A stretch of DNA of 64,000 nt from Bacteroidota bacterium (GTDB taxonomy: Bacteria > Bacteroidota > Bacteroidia > NS11-12g > UBA9320). Below, in pieces: positions 26,711 to 36,057 of the stretch (positions are counted from its first letter, which is position 1; the number at the start of each line of letters is the position of its first letter). The notes under the pieces were generated by a model. That model saw only the letters and a list, made by a program, of their open reading frames with translations, had not been told where the DNA came from and ran no database searches. The position numbers were made by a program, and so were the translations under genes. Location: the NCBI GenBank assembly GCA_016124755.1, contig WGNA01000002.1:124001-188000 (forward strand), given 5' to 3'.

Positions 26711-28567
26711 ATGAGAAGCTTCGGGAATTGTATTGCGATCTGTTTTTTATTGGGAGCGTTTCTGTTTATGCGCGTACAAAAAAGTGTTGCACAGCCGGCG
26801 GACTCACTGTTGAACATTTGGAAAAATACGTCGGTTTCTGATAGTGTGAGGGCGAACGCTTATGAGCAGTATATCTGGGAAAACGAAGCGTATTCGCGCC
26901 CGTTTGAGGCGTTGAAGATGGCGAGAGATCTGCGGGATTTTTCTGAAAAGACAGGATATACAACCGGCGTACTGAAGTCGGCGAATCTGATGGGTGTGAT
27001 TTACAACAATTCCGGTAATTACGGAAAAGCGTTGCTATTGTTTGAACAGAATCTGGCGCTTTCGGAGCAGACGGGAAATATAAAGGGGGTGCTTTCGGCG
27101 CTGGGCAATATCGGCTTGATTTATCAATATCAGAATCAGTCTGAAAAGGCTTTAAATCAGTTTCTGCGAGTGCTGAAAATAGCGGAAGAATCGGGCGACA
27201 AGCGGGCGATTGCCACTACACGAAATAATATTGGGGTTGCTCGGATGAAATTGGAAAAACCGAACGAAGCCATGTCGGATTTCCGGAATAGTTTTCGGCT
27301 TTGCGAAGAGATACGGGACACAGTAGGGATGGCGAGAGCACTGAACAATATTGCGTGGGTTTATGAGAAAACCGGTTTCATCGATTCGTCGATCCGGATC
27401 AATCGGGAAGGTCTTCAACTGGAAACAATTGTTGGCAATAAAAAAGGGATGGCGTTGTCTCAATACAGTATTGGCTCGAAATATTTAGAATCGGGAAAGG
27501 CCGGGGAGGCGATAGAATGGTGCGGGGAAGCGTTCAAAATAAGTGAAGCGTCTGGATATATGGTGACACTTCGCGACGCATGTGACTGTTTGTACAAAGC
27601 CAATAAGGAAATGAATAATATGGTTGCCGGGCTCCGGTATCTGGAAATGAAGAACCGGTTGGATGACAGTTTAAAAAAAGAGGAAGCCGGGGAAAAACTG
27701 TTGCAGATGGAATTTCGGCAACGGGAAGCTGAAGACAGCATAGCTGCGGAAAAGGAGAAATTGATGGTGCAATTGAAACACGAAGAAGAGTTGCACAGAA
27801 CATCGATAATGCGAAACCAGTTGATCGGTTCGGTGATTTTATTGGTAATTATTTCGGTTGGTTTTTACCTGCGTTCGAGACTAATGCGCAAGTCGAGAAA
27901 TGCCATTGCCGTGGAAAAGGAGCGATCAGAAAATTTATTGCTGAACATATTGCCGCAGGAGATTGCGGAGGAATTGAAGCGGGAAGGGAAAGCACAGGCC
28001 CGGGAATTTCGGGATGTTTCGATTTTGTTTACCGATTTCAAAGGTTTTACGAGTGTATCGGAGAAAATGAATGCAGTGGAATTGGTGGATGAAATTCATC
28101 ATTGTTTTAAGGCGTTTGACGGCATTTGCGACCAACACGGAATTGAAAAAATAAAGACGATCGGAGATTCGTATATGGCTGCCGGAGGGTTACCGGTTGC
28201 ATCGGATGATTCGGCGAAGAAAACGGTTATGGTTGCTCTGGAAATGCAGGAGTTTATGGAGAAACGAAGGGCGGAACGAATGGCAAGCGGGGCTATACCT
28301 TTTGAGATGCGGGCCGGCATACACACAGGTTCGGTGGTGGCGGGAATTGTGGGTGTACGAAAATTTCAATACGATGTATGGGGAGATACCGTGAATACCG
28401 CATCACGGATGGAAAGTTCGGGACTGGCAGGACGAGTGAATATATCGCGCCAGACGTATGAACGAATTAAAAATGATAAGGAATTCGAATTTGAGCACCG
28501 CGGATTAGTTGAGGCAAAAGGAAAGGGAGAAGTAGAAATGTGGTTTGTGAAAATAAAAAAGGGCTAA
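26711..28567 (+). CDS. TPR-containing class III adenylate cyclase
   Basis: The 618-residue protein has an N-terminal signal or anchor helix, about six TPR-like repeats (residues about 70-300, with NIGLIYQYQNQSEKAL and NNIAWVYEKTG patterns), a coiled coil (about 310-365), a membrane helix (371-389) and a cytoplasmic class III cyclase domain (about 420-618). Catalytic residues are complete: metal Asp442 in FTDFKGF, metal Asp486 in KTIGDSY, adenine-selecting Lys480 and Asp555 (in YDVWGDTVN), and transition-state Asn562 and Arg566. It should make cAMP in response to a signal sensed by the periplasmic TPR region. The stop codon lies in the downstream terminator stem. Confidence 0.9.
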   Translation: MRSFGNCIAICFLLGAFLFMRVQKSVAQPADSLLNIWKNTSVSDSVRANAYEQYIWENEAYSRPFEALKMARDLRDFSEKTGYTTGVLKSANLMGVIYNNSGNYGKALLLFEQNLALSEQTGNIKGVLSALGNIGLIYQYQNQSEKALNQFLRVLKIAEESGDKRAIATTRNNIGVARMKLEKPNEAMSDFRNSFRLCEEIRDTVGMARALNNIAWVYEKTGFIDSSIRINREGLQLETIVGNKKGMALSQYSIGSKYLESGKAGEAIEWCGEAFKISEASGYMVTLRDACDCLYKANKEMNNMVAGLRYLEMKNRLDDSLKKEEAGEKLLQMEFRQREAEDSIAAEKEKLMVQLKHEEELHRTSIMRNQLIGSVILLVIISVGFYLRSRLMRKSRNAIAVEKERSENLLLNILPQEIAEELKREGKAQAREFRDVSILFTDFKGFTSVSEKMNAVELVDEIHHCFKAFDGICDQHGIEKIKTIGDSYMAAGGLPVASDDSAKKTVMVALEMQEFMEKRRAERMASGAIPFEMRAGIHTGSVVAGIVGVRKFQYDVWGDTVNTASRMESSGLAGRVNISRQTYERIKNDKEFEFEHRGLVEAKGKGEVEMWFVKIKKG

Positions 28568-28592
28568 CCATTTTTGTTTGATCAGCCCTTTT
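28557..28592. terminator. Bidirectional terminator between convergent genes
   Basis: AAAAGGGCT (28557-28565) pairs perfectly with AGCCCTTTT (28584-28592) across an 18-base loop. A/T runs on both sides let it work for the plus-strand cyclase gene and the minus-strand Bax-inhibitor gene. The stem overlaps the cyclase stop codon. Confidence 0.75.
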
Positions 28593-28614
28593 AAAAGTTT
28601 TTAGAGTTCGTGTC

Positions 28615-29322
28615 TTAATCTCTGCTCATCAGCATTTGCAGTACATACCACAGTAGCAGCATGAAGGATGCGAACAATCCGAGAGCAGCGAGTACATATT
28701 GATCTGAATGATAGCGGTGCACGATATTACTGGTTTGATATAAAATGGCTCCGCCAGCGAGCAGTACCATAGCGGCACTAAACCAGAAGCCGAGATTGAT
28801 CCCGAAAATAATTGCGACAATGATGAGTCCGAGTGCGACGAAAGAACCCACTACCAAAAAAGTTCTCATAAACGAGAAGTCTTTTTTCGTTACGAAAACA
28901 ACCAAAGAAAGTCCGCCAAAAAGTGCGAGAGTGATAATAAAAGCCTGAGTAAAAATCACGGTGCTTTGGGTCATGAGCATGGCGATGCTGAGCAGCGGAA
29001 CGAAGATGAAGGCTTCGGCAAGGATGTAAATAAAGTAACCGAGATATTGTCCGTTTCGGTTGGTGGAGCGAGCCACCATTTTTTCGGCTTGCGAAGTTGC
29101 GAGCATGAATAATCCGAGCACGATCAGCCAGGTATAACCCTGCGTCATCCGCAATCCGAGATTAACGATGGCGGGAGTTGAGAGAAACAGCGTTTCGAGA
29201 ATCAGGAAAACGAGAAAGCCACCGGCGAGATGCGCATACGTTCTCCGGTAAAAGGTTGCTTTTTCTTCGGTTGTTGCGTACGACAGTAATTCGCGATCGA
29301 TGATTTGGTGTTCAGAATTCAT
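28615..29322 (-). CDS. Bax inhibitor-1/YccA family membrane protein
   Basis: This 235-residue protein has a short polar N-terminus (to about residue 25) with YRRTYAHLAGGFLVFL, then seven hydrophobic helices and a C-terminal aspartate next to the last helix (MLMSRD). That fits the BI-1/YccA/TMBIM family of pH-sensitive calcium leak channels and FtsH-associated proteins. The LGYFIYILAEAFIFVPLLSIA block is typical. It is a single-gene unit, convergent with the cyclase gene; a role in membrane stress is inferred from the family only. Confidence 0.9.
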   Translation of the reverse strand: MNSEHQIIDRELLSYATTEEKATFYRRTYAHLAGGFLVFLILETLFLSTPAIVNLGLRMTQGYTWLIVLGLFMLATSQAEKMVARSTNRNGQYLGYFIYILAEAFIFVPLLSIAMLMTQSTVIFTQAFIITLALFGGLSLVVFVTKKDFSFMRTFLVVGSFVALGLIIVAIIFGINLGFWFSAAMVLLAGGAILYQTSNIVHRYHSDQYVLAALGLFASFMLLLWYVLQMLMSRD

Positions 29323-29473
29323 ATAATCAGAAGTGTTAGAGTTTAACAGGTCAAAGCTAAAGAATTAACCGATGATGGTTGCATGAGTTTGCGTTTGGTT
29401 TTACTGAACGACGAAAGGGGTTTCAAAAGCGATGGTTGGGGTTGGGGGGGGTGAAGGATGCAATGTTAACTTT

Positions 29474-29661
29474 AAGGGCTTAAGCCCTTTTAGCAAATCA
29501 CCGATTTTGAGTTTTTTGTCGGTCTAAAATGGGTGAATAACTGCTCTGATGTTCATGTTTTACGGGAAGCGTTTAATGAAGTTTGTCCGCGCGATGACAT
29601 TCGGGTATTTTGGTTTTTAGAATCTTTGTTATCACGCGCGGGAAGAAGCCCTTAAGGGCTT
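29474..29661. repeat. Block bounded by two 16-bp palindromes
   Basis: Perfect palindromes AAGGGCTTAAGCCCTT (29474-29489) and AAGCCCTTAAGGGCTT (29646-29661) bound a 156-bp stretch. Inside, CCGCGCG plus TGA near 29588 pairs with TCACGCGCGG near 29632. It occupies the 430-bp gap between the Bax-inhibitor gene and the PKD protein gene, and no ORF fits. The arrangement looks like a small non-autonomous element or a structured RNA. Confidence 0.55.
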
Positions 29662-29694
29662 TCTCGACCAATTTCCCCAACACTTTTCACCCAC

Positions 29695-29722
29695 AAAAAA
29701 ACCCCGACTTCTCAGCCGGGGT
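29695..29722 (-). terminator. Rho-independent terminator after the PKD protein gene
   Basis: On the minus strand ACCCCG (29722-29717) pairs with CGGGGT (29706-29701), with GCT/AGT partly extending the stem around a short loop. A run of seven T residues follows. It lies 28 bases beyond the stop codon. Confidence 0.8.
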
Positions 29723-29750
29723 AACATCAGGAAGAAAGTAATGGTTATGG

Positions 29751-31661
29751 TCAGTTCTTAATAAACCTGACGGTCTTCACCGTTCCGTCTTCGGCTGTAA
29801 CTTTTGCATAGTAAAAGCCGGTTGGTAGTATAGTTATATCAATTTCCTGCTGGCTGTTGCCATCGATTTTGGCATTTAATACTTCGGTGCCGTCCATGGT
29901 GTAGATGGTTGCATGGGTTATAACTTTTTGATCAGATGTGAAGGTGATCGCATTTTGGGTCGGAACCGGAAATGCCGTTGCGGTCCATGTCTCAGCAATT
30001 TGTACAGTTGAAGTCGTTGAATTTTGCTCAATCGCTGCTACCAACTTGTCTTCTTCACCTGAATTTTCTGCCGGGATTTCGTGCTTTTTAAACGGGTTAA
30101 TAATAAGCTTTTTATGGATTTCTAATTTGCAACCGGTTGTTTTATCATATATAAATAAAGTAACCTCATAAATGCCGGGTTTAGAATATTCGTGTTTGAT
30201 CACCTTACCGGTTCCGCCATCACCATCTCCGAATTTCCAGGCATATTCTGCATCTTTTGAATTACCTCTTGCTTTAAAAATTACCTTGTTGTTTGCTATT
30301 GTGTATTTGAAACCACCTCTCAGATGACACGGTTTTTCAAACACCACTTTTTTACAGGTGGTAATGGTGCAATGTGTTTTCGGATTAAATGCAGTGAGAC
30401 AAATTTCATAAACTCCAAAATCATTGTATTTGTGTTTCATTTCGCGGCCAACATCCGCACTTCCATCGCCCCAGCTCCAGTAGTAAAGAACTTTATCATC
30501 ACTGGCATTGCCGACAGCTTTCACTTCTTTACCATCAGTCGAAAATTTGAAATCTGCTTTTAGATGACAGGTGTCGATTTTACACGGAATTTCAATGAGT
30601 TTGCAGATGGTGATTTTGCACGCATTTGCGGCTGAAGAAGTATTCAGGTAAACTGTCAGGCATACCCGGAAACTGCCGTAATGTTTGTATTGATGCGAAG
30701 TCTCAGTTCCTTTGCCGTAGGTTCCATCACCATAATCCCATTCAAAAGCAGCGTTTTGTTCATTGGCTTTTGCTCTGAATTTAAACCCGCCGTTTTCTCC
30801 GGAAAATTCAAAATCTGCTGCGAGATTGCATTTACGGATTTCAATGGATTTACAAATTTTGGCTTCACATTTTTCGGATGTATCAATAACCAGAAGACAA
30901 ATTTCATATTTCCCTTCTTTCGAAAATTCATGCTTCATTTCTCGTCCACGCGCGTCAGAACCATCGCTGAATCTCCATATATAATGTGCGTTTTTGCTAT
31001 TTGATTTTGCTAATAATTTAACCACGGAACCGTCAATGGCAAATTCAAAATCTGCCTCAAGATTGCATTTACGGATTTCAACGGTTTTGCAGATTTTAGC
31101 AGCGCATCCGGTTGCAGAATCTTTTACTCCCAGACATATTTCATATTTCCCTGCGCCGGAATATTCGTGTTTTACTTCGTTGCCTTTAGCGCCGGAACCA
31201 TCACCGAAAGACCAGTAATATTCGGGTGTTTTTCCATTTGATTTTGCATTTGCTTTTATTTGATTTCCATCTGTATAAACTTCAAAATCCGCTTTGAGAT
31301 CACAGTCCGGAATAACGAGTTTTTTGCAGACAGTGGTTGAACATCTTTGTTTTGTACTGCTGTCAAATGCCCATGCAGTCAGACATACTTTGTATTCACC
31401 AGCTTTGGCATACTGATGTCCTTCGTTCTGTCCTTTACCGTATTTACCATCTCCAAAATCCCACTCAAAGGCCACAGCATTGGATGAAGCTTTTGCTTCA
31501 AATTTTACGGATTTGGAATTCTGATCAATATAAAAACCGAAATCAGCTTTTACACAATTACTTTGGGCGAAGGATTGAGAAAAAATAAAGACAATTAATG
31601 AGAATAGGAGAGTGCCCGACTTTCCTGGTTTGCCAACTTGTTTGATTAGTATTTCTTTCAT
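29751..31661 (-). CDS. Six-PKD-domain surface protein with T9SS sorting domain
   Basis: This 636-residue protein has a signal peptide ending near SFAQS and six PKD-type beta-sandwich repeats of about 75-95 residues (residues 35-520). Each has W-x-F/W-G-D-G, GxxxxHxY and Y-x-V/I-C-L motifs. Almost every repeat carries a Cys at its start and two near its end, as in CAAKICKTVEIRKC, suggesting a chain of disulfide-stapled domains. The final 80 residues form a T9SS sorting domain, with FPVPTQNAITF, IYTMDGTEV and LPTGFYYAKV, ending FIKN. It should be a rod-like cell-surface adhesin or structural protein. No enzymatic domain is visible. Confidence 0.88.
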   Translation of the reverse strand: MKEILIKQVGKPGKSGTLLFSLIVFIFSQSFAQSNCVKADFGFYIDQNSKSVKFEAKASSNAVAFEWDFGDGKYGKGQNEGHQYAKAGEYKVCLTAWAFDSSTKQRCSTTVCKKLVIPDCDLKADFEVYTDGNQIKANAKSNGKTPEYYWSFGDGSGAKGNEVKHEYSGAGKYEICLGVKDSATGCAAKICKTVEIRKCNLEADFEFAIDGSVVKLLAKSNSKNAHYIWRFSDGSDARGREMKHEFSKEGKYEICLLVIDTSEKCEAKICKSIEIRKCNLAADFEFSGENGGFKFRAKANEQNAAFEWDYGDGTYGKGTETSHQYKHYGSFRVCLTVYLNTSSAANACKITICKLIEIPCKIDTCHLKADFKFSTDGKEVKAVGNASDDKVLYYWSWGDGSADVGREMKHKYNDFGVYEICLTAFNPKTHCTITTCKKVVFEKPCHLRGGFKYTIANNKVIFKARGNSKDAEYAWKFGDGDGGTGKVIKHEYSKPGIYEVTLFIYDKTTGCKLEIHKKLIINPFKKHEIPAENSGEEDKLVAAIEQNSTTSTVQIAETWTATAFPVPTQNAITFTSDQKVITHATIYTMDGTEVLNAKIDGNSQQEIDITILPTGFYYAKVTAEDGTVKTVRFIKN

Positions 31662-31920
31662 AATAGAGTGTTTAGGTTGTCCCTTTTTTGCTTTTCATAT
31701 TTTTAGTCTGAGCGCAATCAAAAGGGTTGCATCATTTATCATAAAAAATTTTCAAACACCCTGGAAACGACAGTTTTGCTGCGGATTAAAGATGTTGGCG
31801 CAGGTTCGTTTTAAAAAGGAATTTCCTTTTATTAATGAATTTAGAAATAGAACAAAACTGAATAAATAGCTAAAAGTAAAAACCAGCCATTATCACTAAG
31901 GCAGGTACATGTTGAATAAA

Positions 31921-32303
31921 TTAATTATTTAATTTTTAATGCTTCTCCGTTTGGATACACCAAGATTGTAAATTGATAGCGGATTGATTTACAATCTCTT
32001 TTCTTCTCACTTTTTTTGTTGATAAAAAAGTAAGCAAAAAATCAAGTCGGAAAGAAAGCTGCCCAAGCGCCCTTTATCATTTGTTGAAAATCGGGGGAAA
32101 GAAGTGACAAGCACTTTCCCGATTTTCTACCAAATGAAAAATTCCCGCCGGGGCTATCCCGCCTTTCCGACGGCCCACCCACGCGTTCCTATTCTTGTTT
32201 TAGAGTCCGCTTCGCACAATTCATTTTGTTCTTTTAATTCTAAAATTGAAGTGATCCACAAGTTGGTGTTATTAAGCGGAGAAGCATTTATTATTTAATT
32301 TTT
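31921..32303. repeat. MITE-like element with terminal and nested inverted repeats
   Basis: The ends are related inverted repeats: AATGCTTCTCCG followed by an ACACCAA segment on the left (31938-31972) and its complement on the right (about 32255-32292). Nested inside are GTCGGAAAG (about 32045) with CTTTCCGAC (about 32163), and a strong hairpin in which GAAAATCGGG (about 32088) pairs with CCCGATTTTC near 32120. An ACTTTTTT/AAAAAGT hairpin lies near 32015. The right end reaches the stop codon of the propeller gene. A shortened copy lies inverted at 38417-38490. No transposase is encoded. Confidence 0.65.
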
Positions 32304-34775
32304 AACAATTCGGGATGACCAGCTTCCTTTTTGATTGCTAAAAACTAAAATATAAATTCCGGTGCTCAGATTTTGAACTGAGATGTTCTGTTCTGTTTCT
32401 AATTGCAATTGCCCGTCAATCAACAATCGGCCATCCAACGAATAAATAAAAAAAGCAGTGGGTTCGCTCCGATTATTTTCCGGCAGCTCAACATTTATAA
32501 TATCGTTAACCGGATTGGGATAAATCTTCCAGCCATTTGCCACCGTTACCGGAATAATAGCATCGTGGTCAGAAATTACGGCAAATACCTCGTTGCTGTT
32601 TTTCTGATCGCTGTAATCAAACGCAACCTGAGCTGTATTCGTGAGGATATTTCCAACGGAAAGTCCGGGTTTTAAACCTATGCTAAAGCCAATGTAACCA
32701 TCATCGTTCACAATTTCGCCGTTTTTAGTCGGGTTGGGAGCGAGCCGGATGTTTGGGAAAGTCCAGATAATAACGGCGATGTTTTCACCAGGAGTTCCCG
32801 GCAGAATCTGATAAGTGTACGGGTGACTTGCACCGGTTTCCCGGATCACCTGCATACTGTGATTAATTTGAATGGTATCAATTACATAAACCGTATTAAC
32901 GGTATCGTCGCTGTAATTGCTAAAACTAATCTGATAGTCAACAGTCTTTGTAGTTGGCAGAATAAACGCGGTGTCTCCGGTTACCATTCCCGGATTTACC
33001 TGTTTGCCAATTTCAATTTGTTCTTCTGTTATTTTTTGGGTTAAAGAGCTTTCGTTATTGTCCTGATCGTAATCCATTGTGGCTTTACCATCACTGATTT
33101 TAGCCATTAAATGCAGTTTATCATCGCTTCCGTCTTCCAGATCAAACTTGCATTTTATTACCTGTTTCACCCCGGGAATTAATTGATTGATTCGCCAAAC
33201 TGCACTATCTCCTTCAACTTTCATCGGGGGAATGCTGGCATTTAAATTTTTTAATTTGTCGTCGAAATGAAGAGTTAAAAATCCGTTTACCACTTCGCTT
33301 GATCCGAGGTTTTCAAAATTTATATAATACAGTTGTTTATTTGTTTTGGGAGCGAGTCCGCCGGTTTGAGCGATGAGCTTTACGGAAAGATCGCGTACAG
33401 ATGTATCCTGAACCAAGGCAAAATCTGCGGAGTCATTAACCTGACCATTTTTCACAACCACCGTTTTCGAAAGTTTATCACACGGAGATGCATTCCAATA
33501 TTTCTTGGGAAGAATAGTAAATGTGTATTTCCCTTCTTTCAGAAATACCATGTATTTGCCTTTTTCATCCGGACGAATAAAAACATCACCCGGAGCAATT
33601 TGAATTATTCGGTCGTTTAGTAATTCATCGCGGTTATTGAAATCGCAGTTCGCATCTTTATCGTAATAAACTTTGCCGATAACCGCTCCCACATCGGCCT
33701 GATAACGGGCAACATGCATTAATTCGAGTTTGCCGAGAGCTTTGAACGGACCGCTCACAACGATCTGATTTCTCCAGAAAAATCCGATCGACATACCTTC
33801 ATATCCGCCACCGGCAACTTCTTCCCATTCTCCATCCCGAAACTGAATTAAATATTGAGTTTCCGATGCCGACGATAATTCAAATTCACCAATTGCAAAT
33901 ATTTTATCTCCATCACTAAAAATATCCTGAATATTAATCACCTTATCAATGCCTTTTAGTGCTGATTCAAGCGTATCACTGGAAAGCAGAAAGAATGAAG
34001 GAGCCTTGGATTTGTCGGTTGCATGCTTACCATAAAAAAGAACACTTGTATCGTACGGAAGCATTTCAACAGGTATGTATTCATTTTTCTCATGTCGCAG
34101 TGAAACAGAAGAATTTAAACCTGCAACGTATTGCGTAGAAAGGTTGCCGATTTTGGTAAACTCACCTCCGATTACAAGCCGGTTTCCAACAACGGTTGTG
34201 GTGTGTACGGTTCCATTAATGTTGAGCGAACTTGCCAGTCCGGAATCGATCCATTTTCCTTCTTTAAAAAAAGCAAGATTATCACCACCGCTCTGAGCAT
34301 CATTTTTAAATTTTCCGGCAACAACGAGTCGTTCGCCAAGATAGTCGAGGTGTTCGATAATTTCTTCTTTGGCATTTGAGGTTGAAGACATTGCCGGAAG
34401 CGTATGATATTTTCCATCTCTCCAGAAAACAATATTTCGTACGTCGTCTAAAAGGTTGAACCGGGTAAATTTTCCGGCGATATACAATCCGGAATCTTTA
34501 AATAAAATCGAGAGAATTTTTGAATTAGAATCCGCATAAATAGTTGGCAGTTTCGACCAGTACACTCCGTTCCAAATGCTGATTTCATGCACCCGAATAT
34601 CTTTTTGAATGCCGGTAGTATAGGCGGCCGCATACATACCCAATGCTGCAGTTACAGCCGTTGCCGGTTCAGGAATGCCGTTGTCGAGAGGTTGCCATAT
34701 CTGCGCCCCGACATGAAAAGGTTCACATGCTATAAAAATGGAAAAAGCCAACCATAATACTTTCCAATGTTTCAT
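32295..34775 (-). CDS. Propeller-type surface protein with T9SS sorting domain
   Basis: This 826-residue protein has a signal peptide ending near VGAQI. Residues about 30-360 are a kelch/delta-60-like beta-propeller with repeated blades ending in phi-AGKF or phi-GGEF, such as LYIAGKFTRF, LVVAGKFKND and LVIGGEFTKIG. A small beta-sandwich with a calcium-like loop, DKDANCDFNN, follows (about 365-445), then DUF11-like beta-sandwiches (about 455-730). A T9SS sorting domain ends it (WKIYPNPVNDIINVELP...LSTGIYILVFSN). It starts one base after the stop of the anti-sigma-like gene, so it is the third gene of the sigma operon and may be that regulator's main output. Confidence 0.85.
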   Translation of the reverse strand: MKHWKVLWLAFSIFIACEPFHVGAQIWQPLDNGIPEPATAVTAALGMYAAAYTTGIQKDIRVHEISIWNGVYWSKLPTIYADSNSKILSILFKDSGLYIAGKFTRFNLLDDVRNIVFWRDGKYHTLPAMSSTSNAKEEIIEHLDYLGERLVVAGKFKNDAQSGGDNLAFFKEGKWIDSGLASSLNINGTVHTTTVVGNRLVIGGEFTKIGNLSTQYVAGLNSSVSLRHEKNEYIPVEMLPYDTSVLFYGKHATDKSKAPSFFLLSSDTLESALKGIDKVINIQDIFSDGDKIFAIGEFELSSASETQYLIQFRDGEWEEVAGGGYEGMSIGFFWRNQIVVSGPFKALGKLELMHVARYQADVGAVIGKVYYDKDANCDFNNRDELLNDRIIQIAPGDVFIRPDEKGKYMVFLKEGKYTFTILPKKYWNASPCDKLSKTVVVKNGQVNDSADFALVQDTSVRDLSVKLIAQTGGLAPKTNKQLYYINFENLGSSEVVNGFLTLHFDDKLKNLNASIPPMKVEGDSAVWRINQLIPGVKQVIKCKFDLEDGSDDKLHLMAKISDGKATMDYDQDNNESSLTQKITEEQIEIGKQVNPGMVTGDTAFILPTTKTVDYQISFSNYSDDTVNTVYVIDTIQINHSMQVIRETGASHPYTYQILPGTPGENIAVIIWTFPNIRLAPNPTKNGEIVNDDGYIGFSIGLKPGLSVGNILTNTAQVAFDYSDQKNSNEVFAVISDHDAIIPVTVANGWKIYPNPVNDIINVELPENNRSEPTAFFIYSLDGRLLIDGQLQLETEQNISVQNLSTGIYILVFSNQKGSWSSRIVKN

Positions 34776-34776
34776 G

Positions 34777-36057
34777 TCAGAATAGTTTTCGTCTTACGAT
34801 TACAGAAACTCCGGTTGCCGAGAACCGCTGTGTATATTCACTTCCCTTCATCATGTTTAAAAAGTCGCCACTCCATGTCACACGCATGGCTACATCATAC
34901 TGAAGATTAATTTGTCTTCTGAGACCCACGTAACCGCCTCCCGTTAAAGCAAACCGGTTAAATTGATTTGCATTCAGATTAACAGGTTGCAATGCGGATC
35001 CCAAACCGGTGCCGGCAGAATTAAGTAAGAATCGAAATTGGGTTTGAGCGCCAATTTCTAATGCATAATTATTTCCGATGTTAAAAGATTTACCCACGGC
35101 TAATGGAATACTCAAATATCGGTAAACCGGCGAATTACCGGGAGTCTGAATCGTAGTGTCGCGGTAATTCCATTTTATCCATTGTGTATCTAAAGGATTC
35201 GGGAACGGGATGTATGGAATGGAATCGTAAATCTGATACGTAAATTTCTTATCAAGTGAACTTCCGTATTCGCTGTAACCCGCACCGGTCATTAGGTTGA
35301 GACCTTTGAAATTCCAGCCGTACTGAAAATCGATCTGCGGCTTCAATGAATTGTTTTCGTTCAGATTTCGAAGTCTGAGATATTCAGCATCGGCAGAACC
35401 CAGTTTTTGTTTTAATTGATTTCCTCCGATGCTAAGTCCGATATAAGAGGTTGGCTGAACAGAATTTTTCGGGAAGGATAACTGGAAATGATTCGCCAGA
35501 ACATTTCCAAAAACCGGCACCCACGGACTGATTTTATACCAACTCCCGGGAAGTCTTAACTGAAGTTTTATCGGAGATTGATTTTTTCGGACGGAATCTC
35601 CGACAACCGTTGTGCTACTTGAAATGGTTGTTCCTGAATTATTTGATTCAGAAGGTTTAGAAATTAACCCGGAAGAAGATGGATTTTCTCCGATGGATTT
35701 TCCAATCGATGAATTAATATATTTCTGTTCCGCAAAGAGAATTTCCCCATTCGAGGTTGTTGTTTGTTGAACCGGTTTTGTGATGATTCCTCTTTGCAAT
35801 TGAGTTTCCTGAATTTCTCTGGCGGCTTTTGACTGATTAGTGAGTGTTGAAGTATTGCCGTTAAAAAACATCCAGGAAGTAATCGCTATTCCGATTGCGG
35901 TGATCGGAATTAAAATCCACCACCAGAAAAATCCTTTCTTTTTGGGAGGATGTAATTCACTGTAAAGTCGGTCCCACTCCGTTCCGTTGAGCGGTTGCTG
36001 AAGTTGGCTCATGCCGTCTCTGAAAAGCGAGTCGATATGTACTTTTTTCTTAGCCAA
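34777..36057 (-). CDS. Membrane protein with cytosolic anti-sigma-like head and beta-barrel-like tail
   Basis: The 426-residue product appears to start at a TTG at 36057, overlapping the sigma factor stop by eight bases. The alternative ATG is 14 codons further in and would remove the basic KKKVHIDSLF head usual for such partners. Residues 1-40 are cytosolic, followed by a membrane helix (FFWWWILIPITAIGIAITSW) and a Ser/Thr-rich linker (about 70-170). The C-terminal 230 residues are beta-rich with Tyr/Phe-ended strands, resembling the outer-membrane beta-barrel family. Position and head suggest an anti-sigma factor; how the tail would sit in the periplasm is unclear. Sequence similarity to known anti-sigma factors is not obvious. 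Confidence 0.65.
   Translation of the reverse strand: MAKKKVHIDSLFRDGMSQLQQPLNGTEWDRLYSELHPPKKKGFFWWWILIPITAIGIAITSWMFFNGNTSTLTNQSKAAREIQETQLQRGIITKPVQQTTTSNGEILFAEQKYINSSIGKSIGENPSSSGLISKPSESNNSGTTISSSTTVVGDSVRKNQSPIKLQLRLPGSWYKISPWVPVFGNVLANHFQLSFPKNSVQPTSYIGLSIGGNQLKQKLGSADAEYLRLRNLNENNSLKPQIDFQYGWNFKGLNLMTGAGYSEYGSSLDKKFTYQIYDSIPYIPFPNPLDTQWIKWNYRDTTIQTPGNSPVYRYLSIPLAVGKSFNIGNNYALEIGAQTQFRFLLNSAGTGLGSALQPVNLNANQFNRFALTGGGYVGLRRQINLQYDVAMRVTWSGDFLNMMKGSEYTQRFSATGVSVIVRRKLF

Noticed and set aside
32104-32298. 64-residue plus-strand ORF inside the MITE-like element
   Set aside because: It has no start context or domain, and it spans hairpins and terminal repeats.
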